From Gemmatimonadaceae bacterium (GTDB lineage: Bacteria; Gemmatimonadota; Gemmatimonadetes; Gemmatimonadales; Gemmatimonadaceae), in contig JADZAN010000014.1 of NCBI GenBank assembly GCA_020852815.1, positions 1 to 64,000 on the forward strand: a stretch of DNA of 64,000 bases, given 5' to 3'. A program made the translations under genes and the position numbers. Numbering within the stretch: position 1 is the first letter of the stretch; every line of letters starts with the position of its first letter. Below are positions 1 to 11,344 of the stretch, piece after piece. The notes under the pieces were generated by a model that was not told the origin of the DNA, ran no database searches, and saw only the letters and a list, made by a program, of their open reading frames with translations.

Positions 1-292
1 AGTACAGCTCGATGTCGCGCACCATCACCATGTGCTCGTGCGCCTCGGCGAAGACCCCCGCGCCCACCACGTCCGCCACCTGCAGCCCGTAGCCGTGCGT
101 GAGGAACGCCATTGCCCGCGCCACCCGCTGCGGCGTGCGCTGCAGCCCCGCGCGCGCCGGATCCTCCCCCAGCAGCTCGAGCTGGCGCCGCACCAGCGGC
201 GCATAGCCGGCGATCCCCGGCCCCTCTCCGTCGTCTGCGGGATCGGGGAACGGCGCGGCACCGATGGCGAGCGATGAGTCGATGTCGTTCAA
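1..292 (-). CDS. folE: GTP cyclohydrolase I, N-terminal part (cut by window edge)
   Basis: GTP cyclohydrolase I makes dihydroneopterin triphosphate from GTP, the first step of folate/pterin synthesis in the cytoplasm. Hand translation of the minus strand gives an open frame containing LLGEDPARAGLQRTPQRVAR, then AMAFLTHGYG and EAHEHMVMVRDIELY at the window edge. This is the typical order of the FolE N-terminal half, just before the zinc-binding catalytic core, which lies outside the window. No ATG exists in this frame near the expected start. The best start is TTG at 290-292 (reading MNDIDSSLAI...), with a G-rich tract 8 nt upstream. It is divergent from coaE. The identity is from recognised family sequence; the start is inferred. 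Confidence 0.85.
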   Translation of the reverse strand, partial: MNDIDSSLAIGAAPFPDPADDGEGPGIAGYAPLVRRQLELLGEDPARAGLQRTPQRVARAMAFLTHGYGLQVADVVGAGVFAEAHEHMVMVRDIELY

Positions 293-428
293 CGTGGTTG
301 CCCCCGCAGGACGCCCGTTGCGCGTGATGGGAGATTGGGAGAAGATGCGCCGGTGCGGCGCCGTCGGACAGTCTGGTACACCGCGACTCGCAACGCCCTC
401 CGGTTTCACGTCACCCGTCCTCCCTTCG

Positions 429-1049
429 ATGCTCGTCGCCGCCCTCACGGGGAACATTGCCAGTGGAAAGTCGACCGTCGCCGCCGAACTCGTTCGACTC
501 GGCGCCTGGCTCGTCGACGCCGATCGCCTGGCGCGGGATGTCGTCGCGCCCGGGACGCCGGGCCTGGCGGCGATCGTCGAGCGATGGGGGGACACCACGC
601 TCACCGCCGACGGCGCGCTGGACCGCGCCTCGCTGCGACGGATCGTCTTTGCCGACGAGGCGGAACGCACAGCGCTGAATGCAATCGTTCATCCGCGCGT
701 CGAGGCGCTGCGGCGTGAGCGCGTGGCGGAGGCGCAGGCGGCCGGCGCGGACGTGGTCGTGTGCGACATTCCGCTCCTCTTCGAGACCGGGCGTTACCAG
801 GACGGGACTTTCGACGCGATCATCCTCGTCATGGCGCCACACCACGTGCGCCTCGCGCGACTGCTCGATCGACGCGGACTCGCGCGCGACGAGGCCGAGC
901 GCATCATGGCCGCGCAGTGGCCAGAGGAGGCGAAGCGCGCGCACGCCGACATCGTGATCGACAACGGTGGGTCGCTCGACGCGCTGCGCGCACAGGTGGA
1001 GACGTGCTGGCACGCACTGGTCGCGCGCGCGGCGGCGAAGTCGGCGTGA
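429..1049 (+). CDS. coaE: Dephospho-CoA kinase
   Basis: Catalyses ATP-dependent phosphorylation of dephospho-CoA, the last step of CoA synthesis. The 206-residue protein starts MLVAALTGNIASGKST, where the P-loop GNIASGKS is at residues 8-15. DADRLARDVV follows, then the lid/CoA region CDIPLLFE and the conserved RLLDRRG. Length fits the family (about 200). The frame is open further upstream (from 264), but the extra residues look like noise and the P-loop would then be unusually internal, so ATG 429 is chosen. No strong Shine-Dalgarno sequence is visible. It is followed by the gcvH promoter, so it is probably not cotranscribed with gcvH. Confidence 0.93.
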   Translation: MLVAALTGNIASGKSTVAAELVRLGAWLVDADRLARDVVAPGTPGLAAIVERWGDTTLTADGALDRASLRRIVFADEAERTALNAIVHPRVEALRRERVAEAQAAGADVVVCDIPLLFETGRYQDGTFDAIILVMAPHHVRLARLLDRRGLARDEAERIMAAQWPEEAKRAHADIVIDNGGSLDALRAQVETCWHALVARAAAKSA

Positions 1050-1068
1050 ACGCGGTCGCGTACTTTTC

Positions 1069-1098
1069 TTGACAACGACTTTCGGCGCCCGGTAGACT
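1069..1098 (+). promoter_or_regulatory. Sigma70-type promoter of gcvH
   Basis: TTGACA at 1069-1074, an 18-bp spacer and TAGACT at 1093-1098 form a near-consensus housekeeping promoter, rare in this GC-rich sequence. The predicted transcript starts near 1105, about 34 nt before the gcvH GTG. The TAGAYT -10 form recurs upstream of several other genes in the window. Confidence 0.75.
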
Positions 1099-1138
1099 TC
1101 GCGCGCACCCCTTCCCCACCTGCACCCTCCGGGCTCAC

Positions 1139-1528
1139 GTGTCAAATATCCCGAGCGATCTCCTCTATACGTCGGATCACGAGTACCTCAAGGCGACCGG
1201 CGACGCCAACGTCTACGCCGTTGGCATCACCCACTACGCGCAGGACCAGCTCGGCGACATCGTCTTCGTCGAACTCCCGCGCGTGGGCTCGAGCTACGGC
1301 GCCCACGACACCTTTGGCACCATCGAGGCGGTCAAGGCGGTCTCCGAACTCTTCTCGCCGGTGTCGGGCGAGGTGACCGAGGTGAACAGCGCCCTCGACG
1401 GCGACCCGGGCGCCATCAATCGCGATCCGTACGGCGACGGCTGGATGATCAAGATCAAGCTCTCCGATCCGTCGCAGGCCAAGTCGCTCCTCGACGCCGC
1501 CGCCTACGCCAAGCACATCGGGGAGTAG
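1139..1528 (+). CDS. gcvH: Glycine cleavage system H protein
   Basis: Lipoyl carrier that shuttles the aminomethyl group between GcvP and GcvT and is reoxidised by Lpd. The 129 residues match the usual length. The lipoylated lysine is K66 in TIEAVKAVSE; YTSDHEYLK near the N-terminus and the C-terminal DGWMIKI stretch are typical. The start is GTG 1139, 41 bp after the -10 box. gcvP lies convergently downstream, separated by a hairpin and a repeat cluster. gcvT is not in the window. Lipoylation could be supplied by the LipM-type gene at 4794, lipA (21442) and lipB (31430). Confidence 0.96.
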   Translation: MSNIPSDLLYTSDHEYLKATGDANVYAVGITHYAQDQLGDIVFVELPRVGSSYGAHDTFGTIEAVKAVSELFSPVSGEVTEVNSALDGDPGAINRDPYGDGWMIKIKLSDPSQAKSLLDAAAYAKHIGE

Positions 1529-1560
1529 CGCGAACCGCGTGGTAGAAGGAGCAGACGAGC

Positions 1561-1595
1561 GAAGGGCGGCGACCCGCGAGGGTTCGCCGCCCTTC
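1561..1595 (+). terminator. Hairpin terminator after gcvH
   Basis: The arms GAAGGGCGGCGAcCC (1561-1575) and GGttCGCCGCCCTTC (1581-1595) form a long GC stem with one bulge, 33 nt after the gcvH stop. It is followed by CCTTTG, so the T-run is poor. It probably acts as a terminator between the convergent gcvH and gcvP. Confidence 0.6.
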
Positions 1596-1642
1596 CCTTT
1601 GTGCGCCTCGCGCGCCGCCTAACGTCGCAAGTCGATTCTACT

Positions 1643-1736
1643 CCCCAGCCTTCGCCGGGGCAGGCCTATCGTCCCCAGCCGTCGCTGGGGCAGGCCTCTC
1701 GTCCTCTCGTCTTCTCGTCCCCAGCCTTCGCTGGGG
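1643..1736. repeat. Dispersed palindrome cluster, three copies
   Basis: Three copies of an 18-bp palindrome (CCCCAGCCTTCGCTGGGG and variants) lie at 1643-1660, 1673-1690 and 1719-1736, each followed by CAGGC and a pyrimidine run of TCTCGTC units. The same unit occurs at 19759, 19789, 24674, 46550 and 56573. The cluster fills the gap before the gcvP stop codon. Each copy can form a 7-bp stem with a 4-nt loop (CTTC or GTCG). A REP-like or miniature element origin is inferred. Confidence 0.8.
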
Positions 1737-1758
1737 CAGGCTTCTCGTCTTCTCGTCC

Positions 1759-4641
<2,883 letters not shown>

Positions 4642-4780
4642 GAACACCCCAGGGGCGAGGTCAGGGGCCCGCGCTGCGTTGCGGCGCACCGCACAGTGGC
4701 GGTCGCGTCGCCGTGCGATGGGAACGTCGGGCGTGCGCGCGGGAAAGCTAGTCGCCATGCGGACGAGGGCGAATAGCCTG

Positions 4781-4786
4781 TAGATT
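4781..4786 (+). promoter_or_regulatory. -10 box, possible leaderless start of lipM-like gene
   Basis: TAGATT ends 7 nt before the ATG at 4794, so a transcript would begin at or next to the start codon. No Shine-Dalgarno sequence precedes the ATG. No convincing -35 is seen. Confidence 0.45.
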
Positions 4787-4793
4787 CGTCGCC

Positions 4794-5585
4794 ATGATCG
4801 CCCTCCCCGAAGGCTCGCGCTGGACGCTCCTCCTCTCGCCGCCGCTGGAAGGCGTGGAGAACATGGCGCTGGATGAAGCGCTGATGGCGCACGCCCGCAC
4901 CACCGGCCACGGCACCGTGCGCGTCTATAGCTGGGCCTCGCCGACTCTATCGCTCGGGCGAAACCAGCGCGCGATCGATGCCTTTCCCGCGGTGCGGGCG
5001 AGTGCCCGCGGAATCGCGGTGGTGCGGCGCGCCACCGGCGGGCGCGCCCTCCTGCACCACCGCGAAATCACCTACTCGGTCACCGCCCCCGCGCCGGCGC
5101 ACGACTCGCTCACCCGCTCGTACCGCGCCATCAACGCGGTCCTGCTGGAAGCGCTGCGCACGCTCGGCGTGCAGGCGCAGGTCGCGCACGGCGCGTCGCG
5201 GCTCCCACCGCCGGGGAGTGCCCCCTGCTTCGAGATGCCGGCGGCGGGCGAACTGACCGTCGGGGGGCGCAAGCTCGTCGGGAGTGCGCAGTATCGCGAG
5301 CAAGGCGCGATGCTCCAGCACGGCTCCATCCTCGTCGACGACGACCAACCGCTGGTGACCGAGTTGGCCGCGCTCCCCGTCCCCGCCACCAGCCCCGCCG
5401 CCACGTTGCGGGAAGCGCTGGGACGCGCCCCCACCCCCGAGGAGTTTGCAGCCGCGCTGTTCGGCGCCGTGCGAGCGGCGTGGGGACCCGAGGCGCGGCA
5501 AACAGACGTGGCGCCGGTTGCCGCAGCCGACTTGCTCGCGGCGCGCGCGCGCTACGCGAGCGATGTCTGGACCTGGCGTCGCTGA
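4794..5585 (+). CDS. LipM-type octanoyltransferase / lipoate ligase family protein
   Basis: A 263-residue member of the BPL/LplA/LipB cofactor transferase fold (Pfam BPL_LplA_LipB). Visible motifs: [20 protein letters not shown] (residues 77-96), [17 protein letters not shown] with Cys145 and Lys160, then VGSAQ and LQHGSIL. A cysteine in the CFEMP position is the acyl-enzyme site of LipM-type octanoyl-ACP:protein N-octanoyltransferases. True LplA ligases lack it, which argues for octanoyl transfer. A LipB-type gene also lies at 31430, so the two may be redundant or serve different lipoyl proteins (GcvH versus PDH E2). It is divergent from gcvP and may be leaderless. The family call is firm; the exact reaction is inferred. 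Confidence 0.85.
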   Translation: MIALPEGSRWTLLLSPPLEGVENMALDEALMAHARTTGHGTVRVYSWASPTLSLGRNQRAIDAFPAVRASARGIAVVRRATGGRALLHHREITYSVTAPAPAHDSLTRSYRAINAVLLEALRTLGVQAQVAHGASRLPPPGSAPCFEMPAAGELTVGGRKLVGSAQYREQGAMLQHGSILVDDDQPLVTELAALPVPATSPAATLREALGRAPTPEEFAAALFGAVRAAWGPEARQTDVAPVAAADLLAARARYASDVWTWRR

Positions 5586-5646
5586 GTGCACCGGTCTACC
5601 CTGGCACGGCGTCCGAATGGTGCTCGCTCGTCAGGCAGCGAGGTCG

Positions 5647-5652
5647 TAGACT
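5647..5652 (+). promoter_or_regulatory. -10 box before peptide ABC operon
   Basis: TAGACT ends 9 nt before the ATG at 5662, again close enough for a leaderless or near-leaderless transcript. The -35 is not recognisable. Confidence 0.4.
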
Positions 5653-5661
5653 AGGGCGCGC

Positions 5662-6633
5662 ATGGTCACCTTCCTCTGCCGCCGGCTGCTGCAAGGCGTC
5701 GCGATCCTCTTCGTGGTCGCGACGGTGACCTTTGCGCTCATCCACGCCGCGCCGGGTGAGCCGTTCGCCGCCACCATGGAAGACTCGCGCGTCACGCCGG
5801 AAATGCGCGCCGAGTTGCGGCGGCAATACGGGCTCGACCAGCCCATCGCCACGCAGTACGCCCGTTTCGTCGCGCAGGTCGTGCGCGCCGACCTCGGTCG
5901 CTCGATCACGCAGCGTCGCCCGGTCCGGACCATCCTCGGCGAGGCAATTCCGCGCACGCTCCTCCTCATGACGGTGGCGCTCATCGCCGCCTTCGCGTTA
6001 GGCGTGGTGACCGGCGCCGTGCAGGCCGCTCGCGCCGGTTCGCGCCTGGACCGCGTCGCCGGGCGCGTCAGCGTCGCGTTCTCTGCACTCCCCGAGTTCT
6101 GGCTCGCGCTCGCCCTCCTCTTCCTGTTTGGCTGGCGGTTGCGATGGCTCCCCATCTCGGGGATGGTGGACGCGACGCTGCACGAGTACCTGTCGCCGGC
6201 GGGAAAGCTGCGCGACATCGCCGCGCACCTCGCCCTCCCCGCCGCATCCATCGCGCTCATCTTCGCCGCTGTCGTTGCGCGCTACCAGCGCCAGGCGATG
6301 GTCGACATCCTCCCCGACGACTTCGTGCGGACGGCGCGCGCCAAGGGAGTGCGCGAGCGCTCGATCGTCCTGCGCCACGCGTTGCGCAACGCCCTCCTCC
6401 CCACCATCACGCTGATGGGGCTCGCCCTCCCAGCGCTGGTGGGCGGGTCGGTCTTCGTCGAGAACATCTTCTCCTGGCCGGGGATGGGACGCGTGATCGT
6501 CGAGGCGCTCGGCGCGCGCGACTATCCGGTCGTCCTTGGTGCCACGCTGGTCGGGAGCCTCTTCGTGGTCCTCGGCGCCATCCTCGCCGATCTCCTCTCG
6601 GCGGCGGTCGATCCGCGGCTGCGCCGTGGCTGA
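5662..6633 (+). CDS. Peptide/nickel-type ABC transporter permease, OppB/DppB family
   Basis: Inner-membrane permease of a peptide-type ABC importer (323 residues). The N-terminal FLCRRLLQGVAILFVVATVTF is the classic DppB/OppB opening helix. Further helices lie around ALIAAFALGVVTGA, LALALLFLFG and the C-terminus. The cytoplasmic EAA-like loop is VRTARAKGVRERSIVLRHALRNALLPT, where the permease contacts the ATPases. It is first in a four-gene operon, overlapping the next gene by 8 nt. The substrate cannot be told from sequence; no binding protein is encoded nearby. Confidence 0.92.
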   Translation: MVTFLCRRLLQGVAILFVVATVTFALIHAAPGEPFAATMEDSRVTPEMRAELRRQYGLDQPIATQYARFVAQVVRADLGRSITQRRPVRTILGEAIPRTLLLMTVALIAAFALGVVTGAVQAARAGSRLDRVAGRVSVAFSALPEFWLALALLFLFGWRLRWLPISGMVDATLHEYLSPAGKLRDIAAHLALPAASIALIFAAVVARYQRQAMVDILPDDFVRTARAKGVRERSIVLRHALRNALLPTITLMGLALPALVGGSVFVENIFSWPGMGRVIVEALGARDYPVVLGATLVGSLFVVLGAILADLLSAAVDPRLRRG

Positions 6634-7549
6634 TACCCCGGTCGTCGCGACGATCGCGATTCCCGCCACGCCGGACACCGGCGCGTCGGACTGGTCGACG
6701 CCGTTCCGCCGCGCGTTGCAGCTGCTGTGGGGCGACCGCTCCGCGCGCGCGGCGCTCTGCTTCCTCGGCGCCCTGGCGGCCGCTGCGCTCCTGGCGCCGT
6801 GGATCGTCCCCTACGATCCCGCGCGCGTCCTCGACGCCATCGCCCTGCGCTCTGTCCCCCCGTCGGCCGCACACTGGTTCGGCACCGACGAGACGAGCCG
6901 CGACGTCTTTTCGCGCATGCTGTACGGGGCGCGCATCTCGCTGGCGGTCGCGGCGCTCTCCGCGCTCCTGGCATCGGTCGTCGGGCTGCTGTACGGCGGC
7001 ATCGCGGGATTCGTGGGCGGTCGCATCGACGGAGCAATGATGCGCTTCGTGGACGCGATGCTGGCGATACCGCGCATCCTCTTCGTGATGACGATCCTCT
7101 CGCTCTGGGGGGAGATCGAGCCGCCGGCGCTCGTCCTCGTCCTCGGCGCGACGGGGTGGTTCGCGGTGGCGCGCCTGGCGAGAGCCGAGGCGGCGGCGCT
7201 CCGCCATCGCGATTTCGTGGTCGCCGTGCAGGCGCTGGGGGCCGCGCCTGGGCGCGTATTCGTTAGGCACATCCTCCCGCACACCCTGGGACCCGTGCTG
7301 GTGGCCGCCACCATCGCCGTAGGGCAGGTGGTCGTGCTCGAGGCCGGGCTCTCCTACCTGGGCTACGGCGTCCGCGCCCCCACGCCCACGTGGGGCAACA
7401 TCATCAGCGACGGGAGATCGACCATCGCCACGACGTGGTGGTTGACCCTGTTCCCCGGGCTGGCGCTCGTCCTGACGGCGCTGGCGGTGAATACCGTTGC
7501 AGACCGCTTGCGCGCTGCGCTCAACCCGCGCCAGCTTCCCGCGCGATGA
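6626..7549 (+). CDS. Peptide-type ABC transporter permease, OppC/DppC family
   Basis: Second permease (307 residues). The GTG start at 6626 overlaps the previous stop (6631-6633). The frame is open earlier, but earlier residues are out-of-frame reading of the upstream permease. Features typical of OppC are [20 protein letters not shown] (extracellular segment after the first helix), [15 protein letters not shown], and an EAA-like loop ending [15 protein letters not shown]. About six membrane helices are expected. The 3' end overlaps the next ATG by 4 nt (ATGA), showing translational coupling. Confidence 0.93.
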   Translation: MADTPVVATIAIPATPDTGASDWSTPFRRALQLLWGDRSARAALCFLGALAAAALLAPWIVPYDPARVLDAIALRSVPPSAAHWFGTDETSRDVFSRMLYGARISLAVAALSALLASVVGLLYGGIAGFVGGRIDGAMMRFVDAMLAIPRILFVMTILSLWGEIEPPALVLVLGATGWFAVARLARAEAAALRHRDFVVAVQALGAAPGRVFVRHILPHTLGPVLVAATIAVGQVVVLEAGLSYLGYGVRAPTPTWGNIISDGRSTIATTWWLTLFPGLALVLTALAVNTVADRLRAALNPRQLPAR

Positions 7550-8574
7550 CCCAGGCCAGCACCCCGCTCCTCCGCGTGGAGAACCTGCGCACCTTCTTCC
7601 ATACACCCGCCGGCATTGCCCGGGCGGTGGATGGAGTCTCGTTCGCCATCGACAAGGGGGAGACGGTCAGCGTAGTTGGCGAGTCGGGGTGCGGCAAGTC
7701 GGTCACCGCGCTCTCGCTGTTGCGGCTCATCCAGGCACCGGGACGCATCGAGGCCGGAAGCCACATCTGGTTCGAGGGGCGCGACCTGCTCACGCTCGAC
7801 GCCGAGGCGATCCGTCAGGTGCGCGGCAACCGCATCGCGATGGTCTTCCAGGAGCCGATGACGGCGCTCAACCCCGTCTTCACCGTCGGCGACCAGATCG
7901 CGGAGGTCGCGCGCGTCCACGCGGGCGCCTCGCGCAAGGCATCGTGGGAGCGCGCCGTCGAGATGCTGTCGCTCGTTGGGATTCCGTCGCCGCGCGAACG
8001 CGCCGGCAACTACCCGCACCAGATGTCGGGCGGGATGCGGCAACGCGTCCTCATCGCGATGGCGTTGGTCATGAACCCGGCGCTCCTCATTGCCGACGAG
8101 CCGACGACCGCGCTCGACGTCACCATCCAGGCGCAGATCCTCGAGCTGCTGGCCAGGGTGCAGCAGGAGTTCGGGACGGCGATCCTCCTCATCACGCACG
8201 ACCTGGGCGTGGTGGCCGAGTCGGCGCAGCGCGTGGTGGTGATGTACGGCGGACAGGTCGTGGAGGAAGCGCCGGTGCGAACGCTCTTTGCCAACCCGGC
8301 GCACCCGTACACGCGTGGACTCATGCAGGCGATGCCGCGCGTGGGGATGCAGCGCGATCGCCTGGTGACGATTCCCGGTAGCGTCCCGCCACCCACGGCC
8401 TGGCCCTCGGGCTGTCGCTTCCGCGATCGCTGCGCGCACGCGTGGGACAAGTGCGAGCGCGAGGCGCCGGCGATGCTCCCCGCAGGTGAGGGGCACGCGG
8501 CCCGCTGTCATCTCGTGTCGGAGCGGTTGCTTGCAGCCGCGCACGCGCCGTTCCCGCCCGCGAGGCCGTTGTGA
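7546..8574 (+). CDS. Peptide-type ABC transporter ATPase, OppD/DppD family
   Basis: A 342-residue ATP-binding subunit. Walker A is GESGCGKS, signature MSGGMRQR, Walker [14 protein letters not shown]-loop [10 protein letters not shown]. The C-terminal oligopeptide-family extension contains the cysteine pattern [20 protein letters not shown], known in OppD/OppF as an Fe-S or zinc-like site. The ATG at 7546 overlaps the oppC stop (ATGA). The 3' end overlaps the next gene by GTGA. Confidence 0.95.
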   Translation: MTQASTPLLRVENLRTFFHTPAGIARAVDGVSFAIDKGETVSVVGESGCGKSVTALSLLRLIQAPGRIEAGSHIWFEGRDLLTLDAEAIRQVRGNRIAMVFQEPMTALNPVFTVGDQIAEVARVHAGASRKASWERAVEMLSLVGIPSPRERAGNYPHQMSGGMRQRVLIAMALVMNPALLIADEPTTALDVTIQAQILELLARVQQEFGTAILLITHDLGVVAESAQRVVVMYGGQVVEEAPVRTLFANPAHPYTRGLMQAMPRVGMQRDRLVTIPGSVPPPTAWPSGCRFRDRCAHAWDKCEREAPAMLPAGEGHAARCHLVSERLLAAAHAPFPPARPL

Positions 8575-9671
8575 GCGCCGCCGCGACCAACGGGGCGGGC
8601 GCTTCCCCGCTCCTCGAGGTGCGCGACCTGCGCACGCACTTCGCGCAGAAGACTGGCCTGTTCGGGGGTTCCGGCGGCGTGGTGCGCGCGGTGGACGGCG
8701 TCTCGTTCGATGTCTTCCCCGGTGAGACGTTAGGCATCGTGGGCGAGTCGGGTTGCGGCAAGACGACGTTGGGGCGCACCATCCTCCGCCTGGTCGACCC
8801 CACCAGCGGGTCGGTGCGCTTTGACGGAACCGACCTGCTCGCGCTCAAGGGCGCGGCGCTGCGCGCGATGCGCCGCCACATCCAGATCATCTTCCAGGAT
8901 CCCTTCTCCTCGCTCAACCCGCGCCTCACCATCGGCGCAACCATCCGCGAAGGGATCACGGTGCACCGCCTGGCCGAGGGCGCCGAGGCCGACAAGCGCG
9001 TGCGCCAACTGCTGGAAGAGGTGGGGCTCCGCGCCGAGTACGCCACGCGCTATCCGCACGAGTTCTCCGGCGGGCAGCGGCAACGCGTGGGCATCGCACG
9101 TGCCCTCGCCGTGCAACCCAAGCTCATCGTCTGCGACGAGCCGGTCTCCGCGCTCGACGTGTCGGTGCAGGCGCAAGTCATCAACCTGCTGCAGGACCTG
9201 CAGCGCGATCGCGGGCTCACCTACGTCTTCATTGCGCACGACCTGTCGGTGGTGGAACACATGGCCACGCGCGTCGCCGTGATGTACCTGGGGCGCATCG
9301 TGGAGTTGGCGTCGGCCGACACGCTGTATCGCGTACCGGTCATGCCGTACACGCAGGCGCTGCTCTCCGCGGTCCCTGTCCCCGACCCGACACGCGCCCG
9401 CCAGCGCATCGTCCTCACCGGCGACGTCCCCTCCCCCGCGGCCCCTCCGTCGGGGTGCGTCTTTCATCCGCGCTGCCATCACCCGGCGCGCGACGCGGCC
9501 TGCGAGCGCCTCGTCCCCCCGCTCGAAGCGAAGGGGACTGAGCACGTGGCGGCGTGCATCAAGCAGCTACCCACCGCGGTGGAGTGGAGTGCGCAACTGC
9601 AGGCCGGCGGCACGCAGCCCCCGCAGCGCTATCTCCCCCTTGCCGCCATCGGCACGCGATTCGACTCCTGA
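8571..9671 (+). CDS. Peptide-type ABC transporter ATPase, OppF/DppF family
   Basis: A 366-residue second ATPase, starting GTG 8571 inside the end of the previous gene (GTGA). Walker A GESGCGKT, signature FSGGQRQR, Walker [14 protein letters not shown]-loop [12 protein letters not shown]. The C-terminal cysteine motif is [17 protein letters not shown]. With the preceding ATPase it would form a heterodimer that drives the two permeases. The next gene, a POT peptide symporter, starts 25 nt later, so both peptide uptake routes may share transcription. Confidence 0.95.
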   Translation: MSAAATNGAGASPLLEVRDLRTHFAQKTGLFGGSGGVVRAVDGVSFDVFPGETLGIVGESGCGKTTLGRTILRLVDPTSGSVRFDGTDLLALKGAALRAMRRHIQIIFQDPFSSLNPRLTIGATIREGITVHRLAEGAEADKRVRQLLEEVGLRAEYATRYPHEFSGGQRQRVGIARALAVQPKLIVCDEPVSALDVSVQAQVINLLQDLQRDRGLTYVFIAHDLSVVEHMATRVAVMYLGRIVELASADTLYRVPVMPYTQALLSAVPVPDPTRARQRIVLTGDVPSPAAPPSGCVFHPRCHHPARDAACERLVPPLEAKGTEHVAACIKQLPTAVEWSAQLQAGGTQPPQRYLPLAAIGTRFDS

Positions 9672-9695
9672 CCGCCCTTCCTCACACGCCCTCCC

Positions 9696-11258
9696 ATGGC
9701 CACCGCCCCCGCGTCTCCCGCCTCGTCCGCACCTAACGCCGCCGACGAGGCCGCCCGACGCCCGTACACGAGCGACACGAGCTTCTTCGGGCATCCGCGC
9801 GGGCTCGCCACGCTCTTCGCCACCGAGATGTGGGAGCGCTTCTCGTACTACGGGATCCGCCCGCTGCTCGTCCTCTTCATGACCGCCGCCCTCGTCGACG
9901 GCGGTTTCGGCTTCGAGCGCGCTCAGGCCTCGTCGATCGTCGGGATCTACGCCGCCAGCGTCTATCTCGCGTCGCTCCCCGGCGGATGGGTGGCCGACCG
10001 ATGGCTCGGGCTGCAACGCTCGATTTGGTACGGCGGGCTCTTCATCGCGGCGGGACACCTCAGCATCGCCCTCTCGGCGGTCTTCGCGCAGAGCGCCTTC
10101 TTCCTCGGGCTCGTCCTCATCGTCGTCGGGACGGGGCTCCTCAAGCCCAACATCTCGGCGCTCGTTGGCGACCTCTATCCCGAGGGCGGTGCGCGGCGCG
10201 ACGCCGGCTTCTCGATCTTCTACATGGGGATCAACACCGGCGCCTTCATCGCCCCGCTCATCACCGGTTACCTGGGCGAACGCGTGGGCTGGCACCTCGG
10301 CTTTGGCGCCGCCGGTATCGGGATGCTCGCCGGCGTCATCACCTATCGCGCTCGCATCGCCAGCACCCTTGGCCCGTTAGGCGTCCTCCCGTCGGGGGGC
10401 CCGGCGGAACAGCAGCGCGTGAAGCGCTGGGCCATCGGGCTCCTCGCCGCCGTCTTCGCGATCGTCCTCCTCACCATGGCGGGGGTGATCCACATCGACC
10501 CCGTGGCCGTCGCCGAGAAGATGAGCATCGTCATGGCGACCATGGGGCTCGGCTACTTCGCCTATCTCTTCCTCCTCGCCGGGCTCACCGGCGACGAGAA
10601 GAAGCGGATGGCCGTCATCCTCGTCCTCTGCCTCGCGTCGGTTGTCTTCTGGGCCGCGTTCGAGCAGGCGCCCACCTCGCTCAACCTCTTCGCGCGCGAC
10701 TTCACCGACCGCAACTTCTTCGGTTGGGAAGTGCCGACGCTCTGGATGCAGGCCACCAACTCGCTGTTCGTGATCTCCCTCGCCCCGGTCTTCGGCGCGC
10801 TCTGGGTCTGGCTCGCCAAGCGCGGGATGGAGATCTCGCCCATCGCCAAGTTCGCGGTGTCGCTCGCCATCACCGCCCTCGGCTTCCTCGTGATGGTCAA
10901 GGCGTCGGACGTCGTGATCGACTCCAACGGCGCCGTGAAGGTGTCGATGTGGTGGCTCACGGTGAGCTACCTGTTCCAGACCTTTGGGGAACTCTCGCTT
11001 TCGCCGGTTGGTCTCTCGTCGATGACCAAGCTCGCCCCGCGCAAGTTCGTGGGTCAGATGATGGGGCTCTGGTTCCTCGCGACGGCCATGGGGAACCTGA
11101 TCGCGGGGCTCGTCGGCGGCGAAGTCGACCCCGAAAAGCTCCAGCAGATGCCCGTGCTCTTCCAGCGCACCGCCCTCTCGCTCCTCATCGCCTCTCTCGT
11201 GATGGCCGCACTCATCGTCCCCATCCGGAAGATGCTCGCCCGGAAGAGCGACGCCTAG
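9696..11258 (+). CDS. POT-family proton:oligopeptide symporter
   Basis: Proton-driven di/tripeptide importer of the inner membrane (POT/PTR2, major facilitator superfamily), 520 residues, about 12-14 helices. The family hallmark ExxERFxYYG appears as TEMWERFSYYGIRP near residue 50, and GTGLLKPNISALVGDLY matches the second POT signature. The first about 30 residues are Ala/Pro-rich and disordered. It is placed 25 nt after the peptide ABC operon. It ends at a purine/pyrimidine inverted repeat shared with the convergent outer-membrane gene. Confidence 0.95.
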   Translation: MATAPASPASSAPNAADEAARRPYTSDTSFFGHPRGLATLFATEMWERFSYYGIRPLLVLFMTAALVDGGFGFERAQASSIVGIYAASVYLASLPGGWVADRWLGLQRSIWYGGLFIAAGHLSIALSAVFAQSAFFLGLVLIVVGTGLLKPNISALVGDLYPEGGARRDAGFSIFYMGINTGAFIAPLITGYLGERVGWHLGFGAAGIGMLAGVITYRARIASTLGPLGVLPSGGPAEQQRVKRWAIGLLAAVFAIVLLTMAGVIHIDPVAVAEKMSIVMATMGLGYFAYLFLLAGLTGDEKKRMAVILVLCLASVVFWAAFEQAPTSLNLFARDFTDRNFFGWEVPTLWMQATNSLFVISLAPVFGALWVWLAKRGMEISPIAKFAVSLAITALGFLVMVKASDVVIDSNGAVKVSMWWLTVSYLFQTFGELSLSPVGLSSMTKLAPRKFVGQMMGLWFLATAMGNLIAGLVGGEVDPEKLQQMPVLFQRTALSLLIASLVMAALIVPIRKMLARKSDA

Positions 11259-11266
11259 GCTGTTAG

Positions 11267-11338
11267 GACGAGAAGACGAGAAGACGAGAAGACGAGAGGG
11301 CGCACTCGTCTTCTCGTCCTCTCGTCCTCTCGTCTTCC
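11267..11338. terminator. Long purine/pyrimidine inverted repeat between convergent genes
   Basis: GACGAGAAGACGAGAAGACG-type repeats (11267 to about 11300) face their pyrimidine complement (about 11305-11338) across a very short loop, giving an imperfect stem of about 30 bp. It lies exactly between two convergent stops (11258 and 11345) and could terminate both. It is built from the 8-9 bp GACGAGA(A/G)GAC units that flank the dispersed palindromes elsewhere in the window. Confidence 0.65.
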
Positions 11339-11344
11339 GCCCCT

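Noticed and set aside
1643-1736. CRISPR-like spaced repeats
   Set aside because: Units are palindromes with short, repetitive gaps rather than unique spacers, and no cas gene is present.
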